Part shown: positions 25,001 to 32,784 of the stretch, piece after piece
Layout of the letters: each line of letters opens with the position of its first letter
Numbering within the stretch: position 1 is the first letter of the stretch
Origin: Rhodospirillales bacterium
GTDB taxonomy: Bacteria; Pseudomonadota; Alphaproteobacteria; Acetobacterales; Acetobacteraceae
DNA: 43,678 nucleotides
Reading direction: 5' to 3'
Assembly (NCBI GenBank): GCA_025352565.1
Contig: JANXTF010000051.1
Span: 1 to 43,678, forward strand
The notes under the pieces: model-generated
Database searches by the model: none
What the model was told of the DNA's origin: nothing
Seen by the model: only the letters and a program-made list of their open reading frames with translations
Program-made: the position numbers and the translations under genes

Positions 25001-25789
25001 CTAGCGCGCCATCTGGGCGGCCACGGCGGTCAGCGTCAGCGCGAGGATGGCGCGCAGCCAACGGTCCGGCACATGCGGCGCAACGTAGCAGCCGATGAGG
25101 ATGCCCGGAAGCGATCCGGTCAACAGCGAACGGAGCAATATCCAGTCGACCGACCCAAGCATCCAGTGGCCGAACCCGGCGAGGAGCGTGAGCGGCACGG
25201 CGTGCGCGATGTCCGAGCCGATCAGCGTGACCAGCGGGAATTTCGGATACAGCACCAGCAGCGCGATGATGCCGAGGGCACCCGCGCCCACCGACGTGAG
25301 CGAGACCAGAACACCCAGGATTGCGCCGGTCACAACGGTCAGCACGGCGGTTCGCCGCTCACTCAATGCAACCTGTCTCGCCTCGATGAGCCTCAGCACC
25401 TGTTTGCGCGCAAGCAGCGTCGCAGCGGTCAACAGGAGCGCTACGATCAACACCATCCGGATGACGGAACCCGCCACCGCGTTCTGTGGATCGATCTTGG
25501 ACACGACCAGGAGCGTGAGCGCTGTCGCGGGCAGGCTGCCGGCCGCCAGCAACCCCACGATGCGCCATTCGACCGTGTGCTTCAGCCCATTGACGAAGGT
25601 GCCCACCGATTTGGTCGCAGCCGCGAACAACAGGTCGGTGCCGACGGCGGTCACCGGATGCACGCCGAACAGCAGGATAAGCAGCGGCGTCATCAGCGAG
25701 CCGCCACCCACCCCCGTCAACCCGACCAACGATCCCACGAGAAGGCCCAGCGCGGCGTAGGGGAGTGCTATGAAGTTGTGCATGTCCAT
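25001..25789 (-). CDS. TauE/SafE family sulfite/sulfonate exporter-like permease
   Basis: Inner-membrane protein of 262 residues with about eight hydrophobic segments. The family signature is the repeated Gly-rich helix start: YAALGLLVGSLVGLTGVGGG followed by SLMTPLLILLFGVHPVTAVG, and in the second half VTGAILGVLVSLTSVGAGAL. TauE/SafE proteins export sulfite, sulfoacetate or other small anions. It lies about 100 bp from each same-strand neighbour, so it is probably transcribed on its own; nothing nearby identifies the ion. An in-frame ATG two codons downstream (MHNF) is an alternative start. Confidence 0.9.
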   Translation of the reverse strand: MDMHNFIALPYAALGLLVGSLVGLTGVGGGSLMTPLLILLFGVHPVTAVGTDLLFAAATKSVGTFVNGLKHTVEWRIVGLLAAGSLPATALTLLVVSKIDPQNAVAGSVIRMVLIVALLLTAATLLARKQVLRLIEARQVALSERRTAVLTVVTGAILGVLVSLTSVGAGALGIIALLVLYPKFPLVTLIGSDIAHAVPLTLLAGFGHWMLGSVDWILLRSLLTGSLPGILIGCYVAPHVPDRWLRAILALTLTAVAAQMAR

Positions 25790-25889
25790 CTGGCCACACT
25801 AGCCAAGGCAGGTTGCGGGCGACAGATAAGGGACTGTGAATTACGGCCTGCGCTGTCCGCCTATTGCGCGTTGGTGAGCCGCAGCATTA

Positions 25890-26093
25890 CTACTCTCCAG
25901 CCTTTTCCGTCGCGGCTCGATCGCTCGTCGGCGTGCCCTTTGGCACCGCCTCGCCAGCCTTATCCGCGCGGGCGTCCTCGATCTCATGCGATTTCTTGGT
26001 GCCGCCCACGGGCGTGTTGGGCAGCGGATCGCTCGCGGGGAACGAATCGTCCAACGCGTCGTCCAATTTCGCCTCTTGTTTGCGGTCGGACAT
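25890..26093 (-). CDS. Small acidic hypothetical protein
   Basis: A 67-residue hydrophilic protein without Cys or membrane segment. The first half (EAKLDDALDDSFPASDPLPN) is a pattern I recognise from short proteins of unknown function in alphaproteobacteria; the rest (KKSHEIEDARADKAGEAVPK) is charged and probably disordered. GGAGAG stands at a proper distance before the ATG at 26093, which is why that start is chosen over more upstream ones. It follows the molybdenum hydroxylase gene by 48 nt on the same strand. Function unknown; similar hydrophilic proteins are often stress-related, but nothing here proves it. Confidence 0.7.
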   Translation of the reverse strand: MSDRKQEAKLDDALDDSFPASDPLPNTPVGGTKKSHEIEDARADKAGEAVPKGTPTSDRAATEKAGE

Positions 26094-26141
26094 CGCTTTC
26101 TCTCCAAATACCCTCCCTGAACGCCGGTGGGGCATCGGGGT

Positions 26142-28463
26142 TCAGCCTCCTGCCCGCAGAGCCTCCCACACGCGCGCGGGTGTCGCCGGCATATCGAGCG
26201 CCGTCACGCCCCGCGTGGCGAGCGCGTCCATCAGCGCGTTCATCACCGCGGGCGGGGCTCCTGCCGCCCCCGCCTCGCCGCATCCCTTGACCCCGAGCGG
26301 ATGGCTCGGCGACGGCGTGGCCAGCGTCTCAAGGGACAGGGCAGGCAGGTCGTCGGCGCGCGGAATTTGGTAATCCATGAATGAGCCGGTCAGCACCTGG
26401 CCCGATCCCGCCTCATGCACCACGCGCTCGTACGCCGCCTGTCCGATGCCCTGGACCACGCCGCCCTGCAATTGCCCCTCGAGCAGCATCGGGTTCAGCA
26501 CCCGGCCAAAATCATGCAGCATGGTGTAGCGTTCGAGGCGCCACTCGCCTGTCTCGGGGTCGATCTCCACCTCCGCTACATGACACCCGTTCGGGAAAGT
26601 CGGCCCGCTCGGCTGATAGAAGCCCGCACCGGCGAGGAGCGCTGGCACGTCCCCCTGCCCCAGACGTCCCGCCACCTGCCGCAAGCCGATCGCGCGATCC
26701 GTGCCGACGATGCGGAACAGCCCGTCCTCGAACGTCACGTCCGCCACCGCCGCCTCGAGCGCATCGGCCGCCAGCGGAAGCACCTGACGCATTAGATCGA
26801 CCGCGGCATTCGCCAGCGCCGCCCCTCCGATGGCGAGCGAGGCGGAACCACCGGTGCCGTGGCCTGACGGGATGCGGTCGGTGTCGCCCTGCACCACCTC
26901 GACATCCCCAGGATCGAGCCCCAACTCGGCCGCCACCAGTTGCGCGAACGCGGTCTCGTGGCCCTGTCCGTTCGACATGGTGCCGGTGAGCACTGTCACC
27001 TTTCCGTCGGGGCGCAGCTCCAGCCAACCATTCTCGGCCCAGCTTCCGGCGACACGTTCGCAGTAATGCGCAAGCCCGATGCCCCGCAGCATGCCTTTCG
27101 CCGCCGCCGCGTCGCGCCGTGCGCCAAAACTCTCCCATGCGGCGCGCGCGGTTGCGGCGTCCAGCATCGCGGGGAAATCGCCACTGTCATAACGCAGGCC
27201 GAGCGCCGTCTGGTACGGCAATTCGGCGGCCGTCAGGAGGTTGCAGCGCCGCAACTCCAGCCGGTCCATGCCGATCTCGCGGGCGGCATGATCGACCAGC
27301 CGCTCCAGCAGGTGCACCGCCTCCGGCCGCCCCGCGCCACGATAAACCTCGGTCGGCGCGGTATGGCTGTAGGCCCCGGTTACCGCCACATGGATCGCGG
27401 GCAGCCGATAAACCCCGGCCAATGCCGGCGTGTTCGCGGTCGGCGACAACTGCCCCGCCGGCGCGAGATACGCCCCGACCGCGGCGACGGTGCTCACCCG
27501 CAGGGCGAGAAACCGTCCCTCCGCGTCGAGCGCCAATTCGCCAACGGAAACGTTGTCGCGCGCCTGGTAGTCGCTGACGAACCCGTCGCCGCGCTCGCCG
27601 ATCCAGGCCACCGCGCGGCCCAGGTTCCGCGCCGCCCAGAGCACGAGCGCCTGCTCGGGATACAGCGCGTTCTTGATGCCGAAACTGCCGCCCACATCGG
27701 CCACCAGCACCCGCACATCGCTTTCCGGCACGCGCAGCACGCCGGCCGCCAATTCGTGGCGAATGCCGTGCGGCATCTGCGTGCCGGTGGCGAGCGTGGA
27801 ACGTCCGGTCGCACGATCGAACGATCCCACCCCGCCCCGCGTCTCCAGCGCCGCCACATGAACACGGTTGTTCACCAGTTCCAGCCGCACCACGCGCGCC
27901 GCCCGCGCGAAGCCAGCCTCGACCGCCGCCGCATCTCCCGCCTGCCAGTTGAAACAGACATTCCCCGGCGCCGCGTCCCACACCAGGGGCGCGCCGTCCG
28001 CCACGGCGCCCTTGGTGTCGGTCACGCAAGGCAGCGTCGCATACCGCACCGCCACTGCCTCGGCCGCATCCCGCGCCGCCGCCGGCGTCTCGGCCACCAC
28101 CATCGCGACGTTGTCGCCGACGAACCGCACCCGGCCTTGCGCCAGCAATGGCCGGCTCGCGCGGTGGACATAGCTCTGATCCGCCGGCGTTCCCGGCAGC
28201 CGGATCAGATTACCCCCGGCCGGAATCCCGCCCAGCCCGGCTGCGGCCACATCCTCGCCCCGATAAGCCGCGACCGCGCCCGGCACCGCCAATGCGTCCC
28301 GAAAGTCGATTTCCAGAATGTCGGCATGGGCGTGCGGGCTTCGCACGAAGGCGGCGAACAACGCATCGTCCGGCACCAGATCGGCGGTGAACCGTCCCCG
28401 TCCGGTCAGCAGCCGCGTGTCCTCGCGGCGGAGCATGGGCTGGCCGAACGCGTTGGCGCCCAT
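26142..28463 (-). CDS. Xanthine dehydrogenase/CO dehydrogenase family molybdopterin-binding subunit
   Basis: Large subunit of a molybdenum hydroxylase, 773 residues, which hydroxylates an aldehyde or heterocycle at a Mo-cytosine-dinucleotide centre. Motifs include the N-terminal RREDTRLLTGRGRFTADL, TEVYRGAGRPEA (the loop that is AYRCSFR in true CO dehydrogenase), SGHGTGGSAS, and the catalytic glutamate near residue 730 in VKGCGEAG. The loop shows a form II or aldehyde-oxidase-like enzyme rather than a genuine CO dehydrogenase. No gene for the [2Fe-2S] or FAD subunit lies next to it, so partners must be encoded elsewhere or the enzyme uses another electron acceptor. It is the last gene of the argC-led chain, with TGATG overlap on the BtpA gene. 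Confidence 0.92.
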   Translation of the reverse strand: MGANAFGQPMLRREDTRLLTGRGRFTADLVPDDALFAAFVRSPHAHADILEIDFRDALAVPGAVAAYRGEDVAAAGLGGIPAGGNLIRLPGTPADQSYVHRASRPLLAQGRVRFVGDNVAMVVAETPAAARDAAEAVAVRYATLPCVTDTKGAVADGAPLVWDAAPGNVCFNWQAGDAAAVEAGFARAARVVRLELVNNRVHVAALETRGGVGSFDRATGRSTLATGTQMPHGIRHELAAGVLRVPESDVRVLVADVGGSFGIKNALYPEQALVLWAARNLGRAVAWIGERGDGFVSDYQARDNVSVGELALDAEGRFLALRVSTVAAVGAYLAPAGQLSPTANTPALAGVYRLPAIHVAVTGAYSHTAPTEVYRGAGRPEAVHLLERLVDHAAREIGMDRLELRRCNLLTAAELPYQTALGLRYDSGDFPAMLDAATARAAWESFGARRDAAAAKGMLRGIGLAHYCERVAGSWAENGWLELRPDGKVTVLTGTMSNGQGHETAFAQLVAAELGLDPGDVEVVQGDTDRIPSGHGTGGSASLAIGGAALANAAVDLMRQVLPLAADALEAAVADVTFEDGLFRIVGTDRAIGLRQVAGRLGQGDVPALLAGAGFYQPSGPTFPNGCHVAEVEIDPETGEWRLERYTMLHDFGRVLNPMLLEGQLQGGVVQGIGQAAYERVVHEAGSGQVLTGSFMDYQIPRADDLPALSLETLATPSPSHPLGVKGCGEAGAAGAPPAVMNALMDALATRGVTALDMPATPARVWEALRAGG

Positions 28464-29299
28464 CAGGCGCGCGCCCGCGCAACCGCCTGCATGAACACCG
28501 CCATGCGCTCGGGGTCCACCTCGTTCCACCACACGCCGTCGCGCTTGAGAAAGCTCGCCACGATCACCGCGTCCGCCACCGTGAAAAGGTCGCCCACATT
28601 GTCCGGCGTCACGCCGCTGCCCACCGCCAGCGGCAGCGAGGTGCCGGCGCCGATCGCCCGCAACTCGTCAAGCGAGGCGGCATCGCCAGTGCGCTGCCCG
28701 GTGCCGATCGCGACGTCGGCATCGAAGAACTCCACGTCGCGCGCCAGTTCGGCGATAGCACGGTCCCCGGTGATCGCGTGCGCGCCGTGCTTCACATGCA
28801 CATCGGCGAAAATCTTGATTTCCCGCGCGCGCAGCCAGGCCCGGTATCGCGTCGCCGCCCCCGCCTTGCCGTCCAGAAAACCCTCGTTCGAGACATACGC
28901 GTTGGCCCACTGGTTCACCCGCACGAACCCCGCCCCCGACGCCTTGGCCACCGCCAAGGCCGCCACCGCCCCGTTGGCCAGCACGTTCACCCCGGTCGGC
29001 AACCCCACCGCGTCACGCACCGCCCGCGTCATCACAGCCATGCAGGCCGCGGTTTCGGGGCCGAGTTCGTCAGGCTTGGCGAACGGGATATCGCCATGAT
29101 TCTCCACGATCAGTCCGTCCAGCCCGCCATCGCGATACCGCGTCGCCTCGGCCACCGCGAACGCCACCAGGCTGTCCATGCTCTCGCCGTCATAGTCGGG
29201 CGATCCTGGCAGCGCGTGCGAATGGATCACGCCGATCACCGCCCGGCGGCGTCCGAACAACGTCTCGATGGCGTTCGGCTTGGCCCGGAACACGGCCAC
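28463..29299 (-). CDS. BtpA/SgcQ family protein
   Basis: A predicted TIM-barrel protein of 278 residues. Landmarks are AVIGVIHSHALPGSPDYDGE, the segment GGLDGLIVENHGDIPFAKPD, GVNVLANGAVAALAVAKASG, FVRVNQWANAYVSNEG and KIFADVHVKHGAHAI. BtpA is needed for stable photosystem I in a cyanobacterium, and SgcQ is a nucleosidase-like member, but the role in other bacteria is open. Start codon is GTG at 29299; a second GTG at 29293 is equally well placed behind AGG. It begins 4 nt after the carbonic anhydrase stop and shares TGATG with the molybdenum hydroxylase gene, so it probably belongs with that enzyme's pathway. Confidence 0.87.
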   Translation of the reverse strand: MAVFRAKPNAIETLFGRRRAVIGVIHSHALPGSPDYDGESMDSLVAFAVAEATRYRDGGLDGLIVENHGDIPFAKPDELGPETAACMAVMTRAVRDAVGLPTGVNVLANGAVAALAVAKASGAGFVRVNQWANAYVSNEGFLDGKAGAATRYRAWLRAREIKIFADVHVKHGAHAITGDRAIAELARDVEFFDADVAIGTGQRTGDAASLDELRAIGAGTSLPLAVGSGVTPDNVGDLFTVADAVIVASFLKRDGVWWNEVDPERMAVFMQAVARARA

Positions 29300-29303
29300 G
29301 GCC

Positions 29304-29825
29304 TTAACCCTGCGCCAGATAGCGCGCCGCCAGTTCCACGTAGTGGATCGCGTTCTGGTCGAACCCTTTGCGCTCCGCGTCGCTCATGACCCGTGCCAGC
29401 TTGGCGGGCGAGCCCTGCCACAGCTCGTTCGGGCCGATTCGCTTGTTCGGCGTCAGCAGACCGCCCGCCGCCAGCATACCGCCCCGCTCGATCACGGCGC
29501 CGTCCAGCACAGTGGCCCCCATGCCGACGAACGCCCAGTCATGCAGCGTGCAGGCATGGATGATGGCGGCGTGTCCCACCGTCACATCATCGCCGATGAT
29601 GGTCGGAAACGAGCCCGAGTTCACATGCACGATGGTGCCGTCCTGGATGTTGGTGCGGGCGCCGATGCGGATGAAGTTGGTGTCGCCGCGCAGCACGCAA
29701 TGGAACCAAATGCCGCTTTTCGCCCCCACACTCACGTCCCCGATCAGCACCGCGGTCGGTGCGATCCATGCTTCGGGTGCGACCTTCGGGCGCATCCCCT
29801 CGAAATTCATGAGGCGGTCAGGCAT
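29304..29825 (-). CDS. Gamma-class carbonic anhydrase-like hexapeptide protein
   Basis: Left-handed beta-helix protein of 173 residues related to gamma-carbonic anhydrase (YrdA/PaaY/CaiE group), which forms trimers with metal sites between subunits. The three candidate metal ligands are H67 (IVHVNSG), H85 and H90 (VGHAAIIHAC). Hexapeptide turns run from APTAVLIGDVSVGAKSGIWF to VGMGATVLDGAVIERGGM, with a C-terminal helix (NELWQGSPAKLARVMSDAER). Members act as carbonic anhydrases, thioesterases or respiratory-complex accessories. The start overlaps the end of argC by 8 nt. Confidence 0.92.
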   Translation of the reverse strand: MPDRLMNFEGMRPKVAPEAWIAPTAVLIGDVSVGAKSGIWFHCVLRGDTNFIRIGARTNIQDGTIVHVNSGSFPTIIGDDVTVGHAAIIHACTLHDWAFVGMGATVLDGAVIERGGMLAAGGLLTPNKRIGPNELWQGSPAKLARVMSDAERKGFDQNAIHYVELAARYLAQG

Positions 29826-30738
29826 CTGCCGTCCCCAGCATCAGGCGGATGTTCTGCACGGCGGCCCCTGAGGCGCCTTTGCCGAGATTGTCGAGCCGCG
29901 CCACCAGCACCGCCTGTCCGTGCGCCTCGTTCACGAACACGCGCAGTTCCATGAAATCGGTGCCGTTCAGCGCCTCCGGCTCCAGTTCGCCGTTCTCGGT
30001 CGGCGGCATCACCCGCACCTGCCCAGCCCCCGCGTACCGAGCCGCCAGAATGTCGTGCAGATCGGCGCCCTTCGGCGCGCCATTGAGCAGATCGAGATGC
30101 AGCGGCACGCTCACCAGCATCCCCTGGCGAAAATGCCCGACCGATGGCGCGAAGATCGGCCGCCGCGCCAGATGGGCGTATTGCTGCAGCTCCGGCACAT
30201 GCTTGTGCTCACCGCCCAGCGCATACAGGTCGAACGCCGGGCCGCCTGCCTTCTGGTGCGCCAGGATCATCGCCTTGCCACCGCCGGAATAGCCGCTGAC
30301 CGCGTTCACCGTCACCGGATAGTCGGGCGGCAGAACCCCGGCATCCACCAGCGGCCGCAGCAGCGCGATGGCGCCCGTGGGGTAGCAGCCCGGATTGGCC
30401 ACGCGCGTGGCCTGCGCGATGCGTCCGCTTTGCCCCGGTTCCAGTTCGGCGAACCCGTACACCCATCCGGGCGCGCAACGATGCAGCGTCGCGGCGTCCA
30501 GCACCTTCGGCGCGCGGTTGCCCAGACTTTCGGCCAGCGCCACCGACTCGCGGGCCGCGCCATCGGGCAGGCACAGCACCACGAGATCGACCTCGTCCAT
30601 CATCTCGCGCCGCGCCGCGCCGCTTTTGCGGTCGGCCTCGGCCAAGCTGCGCAGCGCGATCCCCGCCATGCCCGCCAGCCGTTCGCGAATGCCAAGGCCC
30701 GTGGTGCCCGCCTCGCCGTCGATGAACACGCTCGCCAT
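29818..30738 (-). CDS. argC: N-acetyl-gamma-glutamyl-phosphate reductase, type 2
   Basis: Third enzyme of arginine biosynthesis: it reduces N-acetylglutamyl phosphate with NADPH to the semialdehyde. At 306 residues it is the short type 2 form. The nucleotide-binding start is VFIDGEAGTTGLGIRERLAG, the catalytic cysteine is C118 in ANPGCYPTGA, and NAVSGYSGGGKAMI and GGEHKHVPELQQY are conserved. A GGAG site precedes the ATG. Translation begins only about 20 nt after the U-tract of the rpsI terminator, leaving no room for an ordinary promoter between, so expression by readthrough is likely. It overlaps the gamma-carbonic anhydrase gene by 8 nt. Confidence 0.95.
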   Translation of the reverse strand: MASVFIDGEAGTTGLGIRERLAGMAGIALRSLAEADRKSGAARREMMDEVDLVVLCLPDGAARESVALAESLGNRAPKVLDAATLHRCAPGWVYGFAELEPGQSGRIAQATRVANPGCYPTGAIALLRPLVDAGVLPPDYPVTVNAVSGYSGGGKAMILAHQKAGGPAFDLYALGGEHKHVPELQQYAHLARRPIFAPSVGHFRQGMLVSVPLHLDLLNGAPKGADLHDILAARYAGAGQVRVMPPTENGELEPEALNGTDFMELRVFVNEAHGQAVLVARLDNLGKGASGAAVQNIRLMLGTADA

Positions 30739-30757
30739 GTCGTCACTCCGTATGGTC

Positions 30758-30799
30758 CAAAAAGAAATACCCCCTCCCGCGCTCGGGCGGGAGAGGGTA
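30758..30799 (-). terminator. Intrinsic terminator behind rpsI, directly before argC
   Basis: On the minus strand TACCCTCTCCCGC and GCGGGAGGGGGTA (30787-30799 and 30768-30780) pair over 13 positions, with one U-G wobble and a 6-nt loop, and are followed by TTTCTTTTT at 30759-30767. It is a textbook Rho-independent terminator for rplM-rpsI, ending about 20 nt before the argC ATG. Confidence 0.85.
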
Positions 30800-30826
30800 C
30801 TTGACCGCGGAGCGTGAAGGCTTGGC

Positions 30827-31315
30827 TTAGCGCTTGCTGAACTGGAAGCTGCGGCGGGCCTTGGCGCGGCCGTACTTCTTGCGCTCGACCACGCGACTGT
30901 CACGGGTGAGGAAGCCGGCGACCTTGAGGATGCCGCGCAGTTCAGGCTCGTAATACGTCAGCGCCCGGCTGATGCCGTGGCGAAGTGCTCCGGCCTGGCC
31001 CGAGAGGCCGCCACCGTTCACCGTGCAGAACACGTCGAACTGGTTGTAGCGGTCGGCGACCAGGAAGGGCTGGGTGATGAGCATCCGCAGCACCGGGCGG
31101 GCGAAATAGGCGCCCACACGCTTGCCGTTCACGTTGATCTCGCCCTTGCCCGGCTTGATCCACACACGCGCGATGGCGTTCTTGCGGCGGCCGGTGGCGT
31201 AGCTGCGGCCCAGCGCGTCGCGCTTGGGCTCCTTCTTGACCGCGTCCGACGGGAGGGCGGTGGCGACCGCGAGGTCTTTCAGGTCGGCGAGGGTACGGCT
31301 CGTTGTTCCGGACAT
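30827..31315 (-). CDS. rpsI: 30S ribosomal protein S9
   Basis: Small-subunit ribosomal protein whose C-terminal tail reaches the P-site tRNA. The S9 core starts at [20 protein letters not shown], continues through [20 protein letters not shown] and ends with the diagnostic [17 protein letters not shown]. At 162 residues it has an alphaproteobacterial N-terminal extension of about 35 residues ([18 protein letters not shown]). It starts 4 nt after rplM, the usual L13-S9 operon, and is followed by a strong terminator. Confidence 0.98.
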   Translation of the reverse strand: MSGTTSRTLADLKDLAVATALPSDAVKKEPKRDALGRSYATGRRKNAIARVWIKPGKGEINVNGKRVGAYFARPVLRMLITQPFLVADRYNQFDVFCTVNGGGLSGQAGALRHGISRALTYYEPELRGILKVAGFLTRDSRVVERKKYGRAKARRSFQFSKR

Positions 31316-31319
31316 GGGT

Positions 31320-31784
31320 TCAGGCTCTCCGGTTCTTCTTGTTCATGGCGCCCACGTCGAGCGCCACGGGCTGCTGCCCGGCATGGGTATGGGTATCGCC
31401 GGCGAACACATGCAGATGCTTCATCTGCTTGCGCTGCAACGGCCCGCGCGTGATCATCCGCTCGACCGCCTTCTCCAGCACGCGCTCAGGGTGCGCGCTG
31501 CCCAGGCGCTCCTTGACGCTGCGGCCCTTGATGCCGCCGGCGAAGCCAGTGTGGTAGTAGAAGATCGACTGATCCGCCTTGTTGCCGGTCACCTGGACCT
31601 TGGCGGCGTTGATCACCACGATGTTGTCGCCGCAATCGACATGCGGGGTGAATTGCGGCTTGTGCTTGCCACGCAGGCGCTGCGCGATCACTGCCGCCAA
31701 CCGCCCGAGGATCAAGCCCTCGGCATCGATCAGCACCCAGTCCTTCCGCGCATCCGCCGGCTTCAGCGAGATGGTTGTCTTCAT
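31320..31784 (-). CDS. rplM: 50S ribosomal protein L13
   Basis: Early-assembling large-subunit ribosomal protein, 154 residues. Conserved stretches are [60 protein letters not shown] and [21 protein letters not shown] precedes the ATG, and a good sigma-70-type promoter lies just upstream. It is the first gene of the rplM-rpsI operon. Confidence 0.98.
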   Translation of the reverse strand: MKTTISLKPADARKDWVLIDAEGLILGRLAAVIAQRLRGKHKPQFTPHVDCGDNIVVINAAKVQVTGNKADQSIFYYHTGFAGGIKGRSVKERLGSAHPERVLEKAVERMITRGPLQRKQMKHLHVFAGDTHTHAGQQPVALDVGAMNKKNRRA

Positions 31785-31812
31785 TGCGTCAAGTCCCTTG
31801 AACAGAGCCCGG

Positions 31813-31841
31813 CTTATCGTCGGCGAACATGCCGCGGTCAA
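31813..31841 (-). promoter_or_regulatory. Probable promoter of rplM-rpsI
   Basis: On the minus strand TTGACC (31836-31841) and GATAAG (31813-31818) are separated by 17 bp, close to the sigma-70 consensus. Transcription would start near 31805, giving a leader of about 20 nt that just contains the ribosome binding site. Confidence 0.55.
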
Positions 31842-31847
31842 GAGATT

Positions 31848-31876
31848 TTGTTGGTGGTAACATGATACCGTATATT
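31848..31876 (+). promoter_or_regulatory. Possible promoter of the Rossmann-fold gene at 31933
   Basis: TTGTTG (31848-31853), 17 bp, TATATT (31871-31876) on the plus strand; the -10 box matches five of six consensus positions, the -35 box only three. It is back to back with the rplM promoter. Confidence 0.35.
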
Positions 31877-31933
31877 TGCCGACCGCGCGTCCTACCGTAA
31901 GGTGCTGACATGCAACATGATTTGCCACCAACA
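31849..31933. repeat. Separated inverted repeat around the divergent promoter region
   Basis: TGTTGGTGG at 31849-31857 and its exact complement CCACCAACA at 31925-31933 lie 67 bp apart. The left copy overlaps the plus-strand -35 box and the right copy runs into the ATG at 31933. It could be a pair of operator half-sites or chance. Confidence 0.4.
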
Positions 31934-32781
31934 TGACCGACCCGGTCCACGTCATCGGCGCCACCGGCCGTTCCGGCCGTGCGGTGTGCCTTGCGTTGCT
32001 GGCCGAGGGCGAGACCTACATCCCCGTGGCGCGCGACCTGGAGAGATTCCGCGCCGGGGGCCTGCCCGGCGAGCCGCGCCTCGCCGATCTCACCGACCGC
32101 TTCGCGCTCGACCGCGCGCTGTGCGACGCGACCCGCGTGGTGTCCTGCGCCCATGCCCGCCACACCGCCGACATCCTGGCCTCCGCCCGCAATGCCAGCC
32201 AGTTCGTGTTCATCGGCAGCACGCGGCGCTACACGAAGTGGCCCGACGCTCATGGCCAAGGCGTGGCCGACGGCGAGGACGCTTTCCTCCGTTCCGGCCG
32301 CGACGGGGTTATGCTGCACCCGACAATGATCTATGGCGCCGAAGGCGAGGACAACGTGCGCCGCCTCGCCGCCCTGCTGCGCCGCCTGCCGGTCCTGCCC
32401 TTGCCCGCCCGTGGCCGCGCGCTGGTCCAGCCCATCTATCAGGACGACGTGACCGCCTGCGTGATTGCCGCCCTCCGCGTCGCCCGGTCCGGCGCCCGCG
32501 CGCTGGTGATCGCCGGCCCCACCGCCCTGCCCTACGCGGATTTCGCCATGGCCGTGGCCCGCGCCTCCGGAGCCCCCCAGCCACGCATCGTGGGCGCACC
32601 CGCCTGGCTGCTGATGGCCGCCGCGACGGTCAGCGGAGGGCTGCCCTTCCTGCCACGTATCCGCGCCGACGAGGTGCGCCGGCTGATGGAGGACAAGGCG
32701 TTCCCGGTAGGGCCGATGTTCGCGGAACTCGGCGTCCGTCCGATCACGCTGGAGCAGGGGTTGGCGCGCACCTTCGGATAG
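31933..32781 (+). CDS. NAD(P)-binding Rossmann-fold protein (atypical SDR, NmrA/NDUFA9-like)
   Basis: A 282-residue atypical short-chain dehydrogenase. The dinucleotide motif is [20 protein letters not shown] at the very start, followed by [13 protein letters not shown] in place of the classical serine site and [20 protein letters not shown]. The usual Y-x-x-x-K pair is not evident, which suits a non-catalytic or regulatory NmrA/NDUFA9-type protein. It diverges from rplM and is convergent with the sulfotransferase gene, 3 nt away. No strong ribosome binding site is visible before the ATG. Target unknown. Confidence 0.85.
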   Translation: MTDPVHVIGATGRSGRAVCLALLAEGETYIPVARDLERFRAGGLPGEPRLADLTDRFALDRALCDATRVVSCAHARHTADILASARNASQFVFIGSTRRYTKWPDAHGQGVADGEDAFLRSGRDGVMLHPTMIYGAEGEDNVRRLAALLRRLPVLPLPARGRALVQPIYQDDVTACVIAALRVARSGARALVIAGPTALPYADFAMAVARASGAPQPRIVGAPAWLLMAAATVSGGLPFLPRIRADEVRRLMEDKAFPVGPMFAELGVRPITLEQGLARTFG

Positions 32782-32784
32782 ATT

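Noticed and set aside
26142-28463. True aerobic CO dehydrogenase (coxL)
   Set aside because: The active-site loop reads YRGAGR, not AYRCSFR, and coxM/coxS are absent nearby.
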